In this document: piece by piece, positions 55,840-64,000 of the stretch
How positions within the stretch are numbered: position 1 is the stretch's first letter
Layout: the number at the start of each line of letters is the position of its first letter
Assembly (NCBI GenBank): GCA_948567375.1
Contig: OX419760.1
Coordinates: forward strand, 10,602,001 to 10,666,000
DNA: 64,000 nt
Reading direction: 5' to 3'
Origin: Lunularia cruciata
Taxonomy: Eukaryota > Streptophyta > Marchantiopsida > Lunulariales > Lunulariaceae
Notes under the pieces: model-generated
Database searches by the model: none
What the model saw: the letters and a program-made list of their open reading frames with translations, nothing else
What the model was told of the DNA's origin: nothing
Position numbers and translations under genes: made by a program

Positions 55840-57160
55840 ACAAAGAAATCTCAAAGGGTTTTGGCAGGACAAAGAAATCTTGAAGGGTTTTTGGTAGGAC
55901 AGAGGAGTGAAGAGGAAGAGGGAATTATCGAAAGGGTTTTGGCTTGGCAGGACAAAGAAGTGAAGAGGAAGAGAGAATTATCAAAGGGTTGGTAGAACAA
56001 AGGAAATCTTGAAGGGTTTTGGCAGGACAGAGAAATCTCAAAGGGTTTTTAGTAGGACAAGAGTGAAGAGGAAGAGGGAATTATCAAAAGGGTTTTGGCT
56101 TGGCAGGATTGTAACACCCATTTGTGCATGTGTGTGATATTGTGATATTTAGCTTGGTATTACAAGTACTTGAGAGATATTATTTATATAGAGATAAGGG
56201 ATGGTTCTACATTAGTCATGATTAGCTAGAGTTACTCATAGCTAAGATAGAAAGGACTTTACTTTAGAGGAGGTGGAAAAGATGAGCACCACTATTTTGG
56301 ATTCTAGTGTGTTGACTTGGTATTATTCCTAGGTGTTTGGCTTTGAGGAAAGAGTTGAGAACTCTTGGGCCCGCAAGCCTTTTTGTTTTGGATTCTTCTT
56401 TAGTCCAAGGATAGCCCATGTGAAGGAATCCTTGACTTAGTGGTTGGATCAAGATAAGATCACATGCTTAGGGGAATATGCCCATGTGAATGGATATTCC
56501 TTTCTACTTTTGGACTTTACTTGACTTTTGGCCTAGTAACTTGAGTAACTCTAGTAATTAGTAACTTTTGCACGTAACTATTTCACAAGTATATAAACAA
56601 GGGGTGAGGAGGTACTCATCATCCTTTCATTTGCAACTATCTCTCTCTCATTGAGTTCTCTAGTGAGCAATATCTTGGGTCTTGGAGTGTTAGCCTTGGA
56701 GGAGTATGATGGAGTTGGGGTTCCTTGCCTTCTTAGTCCATGGTGCGCTACCATAATAGCCATCAAAGGTTCATCCTGAGTGAGAGACAGGCCGGCTCAC
56801 AGGACAAAGAAGTGAAGAAGAAGAGAGAATTATCAAAGGGTTTTGGCAGGACAAAGAAATCTCAAAGGGTTTTTGGTAGGACAGAGGAGTGAAGAGGAAG
56901 AGAGGATTATCAAAAGGGATTTGGCTTGGCAGGACAAAGAAATCTCAAAGGGTATTGGCAGGACAGAGAAATCTCAAAGGGTTTTTTTTTGTAGGACAAA
57001 GAAGTGAAGAGGAAGAGAGAATAATCGAAGGGTTGGCAGAACAAAGAGAAATATCAAAGGGCTTGGCAGGAATAAAAAAATCTCAAAGGGTTTTTGCATG
57101 AAAGAGGGAGATAGAGAAATAACAAAAGTCTTTGTAGGAATAGAAACCTCAAAGGGTTTT
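55840..57160 (+). repeat. Short tandem repeats, 'caaagggtttttggcaggacaaagaa' type
   Basis: Many imperfect copies of a 30-50-bp unit made of 'ggacaaagaaatctcaaaggg', 'tttttggyagg' and 'gtgaagaggaagagagaattat', on both sides of the solo LTR at 56,110-56,800. The chance reading frames in it (e.g. 56,889-57,101) only reflect the repeat. Confidence 0.85.
56110..56800 (+). repeat. Solo LTR inserted into the short tandem repeats
   Basis: 691 bp, TGTAACACCCATTTGTGC to GGCCGGCTCAC, with TATATAAA at 56,590. Flanked by AGGAT (56,105-56,109) and AGGAC (56,801-56,805), a 5-bp target duplication with one change. The interrupted repeat 'ggcttggcaggacaaagaagtgaag' resumes behind it exactly. One-base ambiguity at the right end (CAC or CACA). 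Confidence 0.88.
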
Positions 57161-57389
57161 AGACAGTGAGGAGTTTTGGAAGATCAGTAGGGTCTGAGCA
57201 GGAGAGAATGCAAGTAAGTTTCCCGTAGGAATGGAGGAGTGCAATCTTGGATAGGGGAAGAGTGAATTTTTGAGTTGGACAGGTGGTCTGAGCAGGAGAG
57301 AAGGCAAGGAATTTTCCCTCAGTAATGGAGTGCAAGCTTGGACAGGAGAAGAGACAAAAGGGCTGGCAGGAAGTTTTTCGGGAATTGAG

Positions 57390-58270
57390 ACGGTTTTCAG
57401 GAGAAATGTTTGTGGAGTTTAGTCAGCAGGAGTTTTGAGAAGTGGAGTAGGGCTGGCAGTGGAGTTTCAGGAATTGAGAGGGTTTTCAAGAGAAATGTTT
57501 GTGGAGTTTAGTCAGCATGAGTTTTGAGAAGTGGAGTAGGGCTGGCAGGAATGTTTTAGGAATTGACATGAGGTTTTCAGGAGAAATGTTTGTGGAGTTT
57601 AGTCAGCAGGAGTTTCGAGAAGTGGAGTAGGGCTGGCAGGAAAATTTTGAGAATCGACATGAGGTTTTTAGGAGAAATGTTTGTGAAGTTTTAGTCAGGA
57701 GGAGTTTTGAGAAGTGGAGTAGGGCTGGCAGGAAGTTTTTGGGAATTGACATGGGGTTTTAGGAGAAATGTTTGTGAACTTTAGTCAGCAAGAGTTTTGA
57801 GAGAGACAGTAGGGCATGCAGGAAGTTTTTGGGAATTGACATGGGGTTTTAGGAGAAATGTTTGTGAAGATTAGACAGTGAGGAGTTTTGGAAGATCAGT
57901 AGGGTTTGAGCACGAGAGAAGGCAAGGAAGTTTCCCGCAGGAATGGAGTGCAAGCTTGGACAAGGGAAGAGTGAATTTTCGAGTTGGACAGGTGGTCTGA
58001 GCAAGAGAGAAGGCAAGTAAGTTCCCCGTAGAAATGGAGTGCAAGCTTGGATAGGGAAAGAGACCGTAGGGCTGGCAGGAAGTTTTTTGGGAATTCAGAG
58101 GGTTTTCAGGAGAAATGTTTGTGGGGTTTAGTCAGTAGGAGTTTTGAGAAGTGGAGTAGGGCTGGCAATGGAGTTTCAGAAATTGAGAGGGTTTCAGGAG
58201 AAATGTTTGTGACAATGAGGAGTTTCGGAAGATCAATAGGGTTGGCATGAAGTTTTGTGAATTGACATGG
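57390..58270 (+). repeat. About 90-bp tandem repeats
   Basis: The word 'gagaaatgtttgtg' starts at 57,401, 57,490, 57,581, 57,672, 57,763, 57,853 and again at 58,110 and 58,198: spacings 89, 91, 91, 91, 90, then a gap, then 88. The unit also holds 'gtttagtcagcaggagttttgagaagtggagtagggctggcagg'. The gap at 57,900-58,070 repeats 57,180-57,360 ('cagtagggt.tgagcaggagagaaggcaag'), i.e. a higher-order duplication. Confidence 0.9.
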
Positions 58271-59553
58271 GTTTGAGGAGAAGTGTTTACAGGAGAACAG
58301 TGACGGTTCCGAGGAGAAAAATAGGAGGTGAGTGACATGCTTTTGGGAGAAGAGAATGGAGTGACTTGTGTTTTTCTTGGCAAAGAATGTGTGGAGTTCC
58401 GGGAGAGAGAGAAATGCCTTGAGAGGGCTTTGGGCAGTGACATGACCAGGGAGAGAAATTTCAAAATTGAGGAGCTGATGGGTGTGGATGGAGAGAGAAC
58501 TTTCAAGGGAAAAGCTGACATGTGACATAAATGACTGAGCAAATGCTGGCACAAGAATTTGAAAATGGAGAGTCAAAGATAGTTGTGCACTTAACTGCTA
58601 ATAGAAGTTTTCTAAAAGGTAAGGTGCTTGCAACAACGAAAAAAAAAAGCAAAGAGGGGAAGTATTTTGTGGATGGAGTCTGAAGGAAGAAGAGGACTGG
58701 TTCGCAAGAACAGGAGATCGGGGAATGTATTGAGGGTTTTTTGAGAAGTGGAAAATTGAGGAGCTAAGTGTGTGGAGATAGGGTTTTTCACAAAAAATGT
58801 GGTTGAATTTTTTGGCAGTGACTGGAAAAGTTAAGAGGTCAAGAGTTGATTTATGTGAACAAGAGAGCTAAGGATGTTTCATGAAAGGATCTTTGGCTGA
58901 GAACAGAAACCTTTGCAAGGAAGCATTGATGGGAGTGATGTTGAGAGGTGAAGGAAGAGGTCCAGAGGGTGAGTTGTCTTTACTATTATTGGACAGAGTG
59001 TGTGTGAAGAGCGCCATCTGAAATGATTTTTTGTCATAATTAAGTGCAAACACTGTATGAACTGGAGTTGGCTGGCTTGTCCAAACTTGTGAACCTCATA
59101 GCTAAAATTTTATGAATGAAAAATCTTGAGAAGATGGTGTGTTTGATTTGTGACTAGCGACAAGGAAGCTCCATTTTAGGAGCTCTCAGTCCATCTATAT
59201 GAATGGTTTGATTCAATAGTCTGGGTGCAAGGTTGAGCCTGAATAGAGCCCAACTATTTGTTGTTTGTAAAATTCCCAGCCATTTCTAGGAACCAACAGG
59301 TCCAAAACCATAGCTGAACCCGCGTGAGCTACCCAGTTCTGTGAAGACCAAAGACAAACACAAAACCTCAAGAAACCCAACCTCAAGAAACAAAGAAAAC
59401 CCCAAATTCTTACAGAGCTGAGACTTCGAACACACCAGGAATAGGAAGAGAATGTCAATCTATGAGAAACTCTAAATCAACTTCAATAAAGACAAACTGA
59501 GCACAAGCAGCCAAGTGCCCGGTGCACTCTTGAGGCCAAACAAATTCCCCAAC
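58271..59553. other. Non-repetitive end of the LTR-like region
   Basis: No gene seen. Minus-strand frames of up to 156 codons at 58,576-58,106 reflect the purine bias of the plus strand. The part near 59,460-59,550 is the terminal segment shared with 16,380-16,475. Confidence 0.5.
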
Positions 59554-59558
59554 ATAAG

Positions 59559-59576
59559 TGGCAACCATGCTGGGGA
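59559..59576 (+). other. Primer-binding site of the third gypsy family
   Basis: 'tggcaaccatgctgggga' follows the LTR end (AACA TAAG) by four bases. It resembles TGGCGACTCTGCTGGGGA-type sites found in plant gypsy elements, with a few differences. Confidence 0.7.
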
Positions 59577-59683
59577 ATCTCGAGGCTTGTGCTTAGACAT
59601 TAGGACCAATTGGAGTTGGGGAAGGGAACAAGGACAAATTGGACTGATCTAAGTGGATAGTAGTTAGTTGTGTTGAGGTAGAG

Positions 59684-61145
59684 ATGGGGCTAGAGGCTTC
59701 ATCTATAGCTATGACAAGGGAACAGGAGATCTCATTGATTGTCATGGCAACCATGAGAGCCATGAAGGATCAGGACGAAGAAAGAGATAGGATGAAAGTG
59801 CAGTCTTCACAAGTCACAAAGTGTCTGCATGTTGTGGTAGACCAGAAAGGGGAGTTTGACGGTTAGGACGTGACCAAGTACTTGAATGTCTACTAGAGAG
59901 AGTTTAAAACTTCATGATCTGGATGAGAACATTGCCATTGCTAGGTTTCCTACATTGGCGGAGCTCAAAATCAGGAAGGTGGTTGAGAGCTTGGTGAGAG
60001 GGGCTGAGACATGGGAGGAGTTCTCCCATATGATGAAGGAAGACTTCTTGCTGCAAGATGCGGATCAGGTCACCCAGGCCATGTTCTTGGACTGGGTGAA
60101 CAATAGGGGTAAAGACCTAGGGCCTCAAGATCTCCTAATGGAGTTTGATAAGAGGCCGGGACATCTGTCAGCCTATGAAGCTGAGGCCATTAAGTTGTAG
60201 AGGTCTAACTATTTTTTGCGATCTGCAGATAGTTGTTTGCGGGATGAGTTGGAATACGCAATCGATCTGTTCCAACCTGATTGGTTGGGAGCGGTAGAGT
60301 GGGGAAAGATTGAAGATGTGGTTGTCTGGGTGAGTCGCAGGCGGAGGCAAAGAGAGCTGGATGAAGAAGCAATAGCCAAAGAGCCTATTCAGAGAAACGT
60401 GGTTGGGTCTATGGGAGAGAAGGTGGAACAGCAAATGAGCAAGGTGGCTAAAGAAGGAGCCATTGACGAGATATCACGACTAATGGAGGGGCTGAAAATT
60501 CTGACCACCAAGGTCGACCAGCTGCAAAGTGGGAGTAGCACTGCGAGAACAGTTGGGGAGAAGAGGCAGCTTTATGGGTGCATGTGGTGTGACAGTAAGA
60601 GTCATGCCAAGAGAGATTGCCAGGAGCTGTTAGAAGCGTTGCATAAGCAGCTGGTGAAATTTGTGGGAGAGCCCGGAATGAAGAAGGTTGCCTTCTTTGA
60701 TACAAGAGAGCCAATACCACTGAACTGGAACAGAGGAGGCATGAAGGCGCTGCTGGAGAGACACTTGGGCAAACATGAAGTAGGTATGGCAGCCGTTGCT
60801 TTTGAGCCTAGTGTGTATAGTGCAATGAGTGAAGTGAAACAATGTGCAGACCTAGGAGAAGCTGAGAAGAAGAGACTTGCAAAGCAGGTCCAGAGGAAGT
60901 TGGGGTGGGATGTGCCAGTGGCAATAACTACCATCACTGCAGAAGTTGGTGCTACTTGGGATGCTATGGTGGAAGAGAAACAAAAATTTGATCAGCGGAC
61001 AGAGAGTGAAGGGCAGGCAAGGGAAAAGCAGCAGCGAGTGCAACCGGAGAGGAGGCAGGTCAAAAGGAAAGAGGTGCAATTCAGCGATGCACAGAAGAGC
61101 AGGGATCAGAATTTGGGCATTAGAAAGAGTCCCGAATGGACATAG
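59684..61145 (+). pseudogene. Gag with one zinc knuckle, few lesions
   Basis: A first frame (59,684-59,866) reads ASSIAMTREQEISLIVMATM and ends at a TAG. Another frame from 59,886 to 61,145 is interrupted only by a TAG at 60,198: LDENIAIARFPTLAELKIRK, ETWEEFSHMMKEDFLLQDAD, LGPQDLLMEFDKRP, then ADSCLRDELEYAIDLFQPDW and a basic patch VSRRRRQRELDEE. The knuckle CMWCDSKSHAKRDC is a full CX2CX4HX4C. The C-terminal 150 residues are charged and Gln/Arg/Lys-rich (QQRVQPERRQVKRKEVQFSD). Joining the pieces gives a Gag of roughly 480 residues before the frame change into protease. Confidence 0.8.
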
Positions 61146-62023
61146 ATGGGGCAAAAAACCAAAAGCTGGGAGAGAGATCTCCTAGGAAAGGACCGGGTTG
61201 GCTGTTGAGCCGAGACATAGAAATGGAACTAGATCCTCAAGAGATCACCAAAAGGTGCTGGTGCCAAGAGGTGAGGGGTTTCACCAACAAAGAGTTCTTT
61301 GGTAGCTTGAGGAAGGATGTACAGGACCTTATCCTTCTCAAGGCAAAGAAGAAATGATTCTACAAGGAAGGACCACACACGTCTTTGTTGTGCGAGGATG
61401 GGAGTGAGGCTGAAGGAGAGGTGGGGACTTTCGGCCTAGAGCTTGAACAGGAAAAGCCAGAGGATGAGACCCAAGAAGCACGTGTCTATGATGCTGCTCT
61501 TGAGGATGAGAATTCTTTTGTGCCCTTGTCAGAAGAGGTGCATGACTCTTTTTGAGCGAGGAGTTGCAGTTGGTGCAAGATTGAGATACAAGGAGTGAAA
61601 AACCCAATGAGAGTGCTGATTGATTTAGGATCTGAGGTCAACCTCATGTCAAGGGCGGTCTATGATGAAGGGCGTTGGAAGGTGGACCATGACATTGACT
61701 GGAAGGTAAACTCAGTGAATAGAACCAGAAATGCGTTGTATGGAGCTTGTCCGGATGTCAGAATCAAGATAGGGAATGTGGTAGAGCCTATTAATGTGTT
61801 TGTGCATGATACCTTGCCCTACCCAGTGATCCTAGGACAGCCCTTCATTACTCAGTTTAGAATGGAGAGCAAAGTCTTGAATGATGGGACTCACGTGGCA
61901 AAGGTTAGAAGTCAGAACGGGACCCGAATAGTGCAATTCCCTATTGTGTTGCCGGGCAGCGACAGGAACAAGAGAGAGTTAAGAGATCTAGAGAAGCCTA
62001 CTGGAAGGTGGGGTTTCCACTAG
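61136..62023 (+). pseudogene. Linker and aspartic protease
   Basis: One frame with two TGA codons (61,355 and 61,552). The linker has DIEMELDPQEITKRCW and EDETQEARVYDAALEDENSF. The protease begins IEIQGVKNPMRVLIDLGSEV and continues NLMSRAVYDEG, with active-site DLGS as in many plant gypsy proteases, then DVRIKIGNVVEPINVFVHDT and the closing block LPYPVILGQPFITQFRM. It is intact from 61,595 to the stop at 62,023, where the pol frame shifts. Confidence 0.85.
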
Positions 62024-63554
62024 GCGTCTTGTCAGAGAAGGTGGGAGGACAAGGGGCCCTATGCTACATCCCACCGCAAGAGATCAGCAAGGAAGACTAT
62101 TTTGATAGGACCTATGTGGGAATCCAGAGTGGTAGAATTGTTTGCTTTGCACACATAGGGAGCACCTCGGGGAATTTTGCAGAAAAGAATGAAAGGGAAA
62201 GAGAGAGTTCTGAAAACAGCAAGGGAAATGGATGATAGCAAGACTATCATTGGAGTGTTGGAGGATTGGGGAGAAGGCAATGCAGTCCAAAAGGTGATTA
62301 GGGCAATGGAGAAAGGAGAACCCGTGATCGAAATAGGAAAGGAACTTCATGAAGCACTTTCAGAGTTGGTTCATGGAGTGGAGTGTAACACCAAGTACAA
62401 AACAATGGACAAGAAGGTTTGTCCTGTTGCTGTCTCATTGCCAGTGGATGCTTTTGAGTTGCTGCGTAGGACTAGAGAGGAACCAAGATTGAGACAAGAA
62501 AGGGATATCGGTCATTCATTTACTAAAGAGACCTTGACTGAACTTACAATTGGAGGGGATGGTTTGCTCACAGAGGTTGAGCGCCATGCATTTAAGGAGA
62601 TGATTAGTAAGTGTGGGAAAAAGCTTTTGCTTTCAAGATTGGGGAGATCAGGTGTGCAAACCCACAAGAAGTCACACCAATGATAATTTTCACAGTTCCT
62701 CATGTACCATGGGATTTGAGACCAATACCAATGCCGAAGGCGCTTCTGCCCTAGCTGACGGAACTATTGAACGAGAAAGTTCAAGCAAAGATTTTAGAAC
62801 CATCAGAAGCGCCATACTCAAATTGTTGGTTCATAGTCCAGAAGAAGAACAATAAGTTGCGGTTTATATAGGATATGCAACTGCCAAATAAGGTAACCAT
62901 CCAAAATTCTGGTGTAGGATTGGTTGTGGATGGATTTGCTAAGGAGTTTGTAGGGAGGGCAATCTACTCTATAGGAGATTTGTATTCAGGTTATGATCAG
63001 TTTCAGCTTGCTGAAGGGAGCCAAGACATAACCATGATGCGAACACCATTAGGGCTGATGCGTATGTGTACTCTTCCAATGAGGGCTACTTACTCTATGG
63101 CACATATGCAAAGTGTTATGAATCAAATCCTGCAGTCCTTTATCCCTGAGAAAACCCGTCCATTCCTGGATGATATACTTGTCAGGGGCTGCACAGAGAG
63201 CAAGAAGGATGAGACCTTGATGAATGGCGGCATTAGAAGGTTTGTTTAGGATCACATTTAAGATGTGGAAGTGATACTGAGAAGATTGATGGAAGCGGGG
63301 GTGAATCTCTCTAGGAAGAAGTTGGCATTTGGACTTGGAGAGATCCTTGTAGTGGGACACCTGTGTGGCTTATATGGAAGGAAGCCAAATCTGGAGAAGG
63401 TGGACATTATCCGGAGGATCAAGGACTGTTCCTTGGTTCAGGAGGTAAGACGGTTGTTAAGAGCATGTGTCTTCTACCGTATCTGGATCCCACATTTTGG
63501 TCATGTTGCAGAGCCACTCTACAAGCTTTGAGGAAAAGGATCAGGTTTGTCTAG
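62008..63554 (+). pseudogene. Reverse transcriptase with frame changes
   Basis: The protease-RT linker occupies 62,008-62,683 in two frames (LPVDAFELLRRTREEPRLRQ). RT blocks: VPHVPWDLRPIPMPKALLPQ, YSNCWFIVQKKNNKLRFIQD, GRAIYSIGDLYSGYDQFQLA, DITMMRTPLGLMRMCTLPMR, catalytic KTRPFLDDILVRG with the Asp pair kept, NLSRKKLAFGLGEILVVGHL and YRIWIPHFGHVAEPLYKL. Stops at 63,247 and after SEQ-type positions near 63,262 and at 63,529. This RT type has FLDDI rather than the YVDDI or FIDDI of the other families in the window. Confidence 0.85.
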
Positions 63555-64000
63555 AGACCGGAACATTTGGTTGCTATGGCAAAATTGAAGAAAGCACTTC
63601 AAAACCCGCTTGTGCTCCACCCGCTTGACTACCGCTGTGGGCGACCAATCATAGTTACGGTTGACTCAAGTCCCTATGCTACTGGTTGGGTTGTGGGCCA
63701 AGACAATGAAAATGGCAGCAATTTGTAGCTAGGTTTGGAGCAAGGATCTTCACGGAACGGCAACGGAGGTATCCTCAGATCAAACGGGAATTGTGGGGTG
63801 CCAAGATAGCGCTAAGACAAAATAGGAATTGCCTAATTGGTATCTATATCATCCTAGAGACAGATTGCTTGCCATTGCTAGGAATGGTGGCCAATTGTGA
63901 CACTACAAACATTGCCATGTTGCGATGGATAGCATTCATTTGGATGTTTAACCCAGAGCTTAGGTACACAGTTGGAAAAGACAATCCCATGGCTGATATG
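63555..64000 (+). pseudogene. RNase H, partial at the window end
   Basis: After the RT: LVAMAKLKKALQNPLVLHPL, then RPIIVTVDSSPYATGWVVGQ with the first catalytic Asp; after a frame change FGARIFTERQRRYPQIKREL with the Glu-bearing helix, IYIILETDCLPLLGMVANC with the ETD catalytic Asp, LRWIAFIWMFNPELRYTVGK and DNPMADM at the last base. The domain is nearly complete; one stop after GSNL. Confidence 0.85.

Larger units (their letters stand above)
55619..59554 (+). mobile_element. Long repeat-rich LTR-like region in front of the 59.6-64 kb gypsy element
   Basis: It ends 'caagtgcccggtgcactcttgaggc..aaattccccaaca' at 59,554, four bases before a primer-binding site, so its right end is the end of a 5' LTR. 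The start is not certain (TGTTGGTTGGG at 55,619 is a candidate that would mirror the CCCCAACA end). If so, the LTR would be about 3.9 kb, 3.2 kb without the solo LTR inserted in it. It is non-coding and mostly tandem repeats. The unit at 13,870-16,475 ends in the same way and has a similar purine-rich body. Confidence 0.55.
59559..64000 (+). mobile_element. Third Ty3/gypsy family, gag to RNase H, cut by the window end
   Basis: Primer-binding site, Gag (59,684-61,145), protease (61,358-62,023), reverse transcriptase (62,630-63,530) and RNase H (63,555-64,000) in order. Compared with the other elements here it is young-looking: only a few stops or frame changes separate long frames. Integrase and 3' LTR would lie beyond the window. 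Confidence 0.85.

Noticed and set aside
55840-58270. Could the regular repeats be a CRISPR array?
   Set aside because: Units are contiguous and purine-rich, with no unique spacers of constant length, no cas genes, and a plant retrotransposon context.
58106-58576. 156-codon and 140-codon minus-strand frames
   Set aside because: Antisense to purine-rich LTR-like repeats; two frames are open at once, a sign of composition and not of coding.

Overview
The window looks like nuclear DNA of a land plant. It holds intron-containing alpha/beta-hydrolase (epoxide hydrolase type) exons with GT-AG junctions, one intron-free gene for a basic, disordered protein, and about 50 kb of decayed Ty3/gypsy LTR retrotransposons with plant-type features (a chromodomain after integrase, tRNA primer-binding sites, LTRs of the TG...CA type). 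A bryophyte fits the overall look, but that is an impression and not something the sequence proves. Most transposon reading frames carry stops or frameshifts.

Layout. Bases 1-155 are the end of an LTR. Bases 156-13,084 are the only host-like segment: two tandem epoxide-hydrolase pseudogenes on the minus strand (1,032-1,948, two exons left; 3,379-6,020, five exons with stops and frameshifts), a 26-bp perfect palindrome at 7,295, an unrecognised 512-residue gene (8,946-10,484, plus) and a probable fragment of a non-LTR retroelement (about 11.65-12.1 kb, minus).

From 13,085 to 30,746 there is a plus-strand chromovirus. It shares its 5' LTR head-to-tail with the remnant of an older copy and has been split by four later insertions. 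Removing them leaves about 5.8 kb, the normal size for a chromovirus. One insertion (22,515-26,567) has TG...CA-like ends, a 5-bp target duplication (AAACC) and no internal LTR pair, yet carries a long coiled-coil reading frame. A second copy of the same unit (42,014-45,707, target duplication GTTGC) sits inside a different, minus-strand gypsy element (37,691-47,832, Tat/Athila-like by its pol). A third, much older relative probably ends at 52,084. This ORF-bearing, solo-LTR-like family is the most unusual thing in the window.

Between them, 30.7-37.7 kb holds a very degraded plus-strand gypsy element with two zinc knuckles in Gag. From 52,085 to about 55,285 there is a second, more decayed copy of the minus-strand element. 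From about 55.6 kb to the window end lies another plus-strand gypsy family: a long LTR-like region made largely of tandem repeats (one of them split by a 691-bp solo LTR with a recognisable target duplication), a primer-binding site at 59,559, then gag, protease, reverse transcriptase and part of RNase H, cut by the window edge.

The nesting gives a relative history: chromovirus and Tat-like element first, ORF-bearing units and other long LTR-like units later, solo LTRs inside tandem repeats latest. No functional cellular pathway is encoded here; the only candidate active host gene is the one at 8,946.
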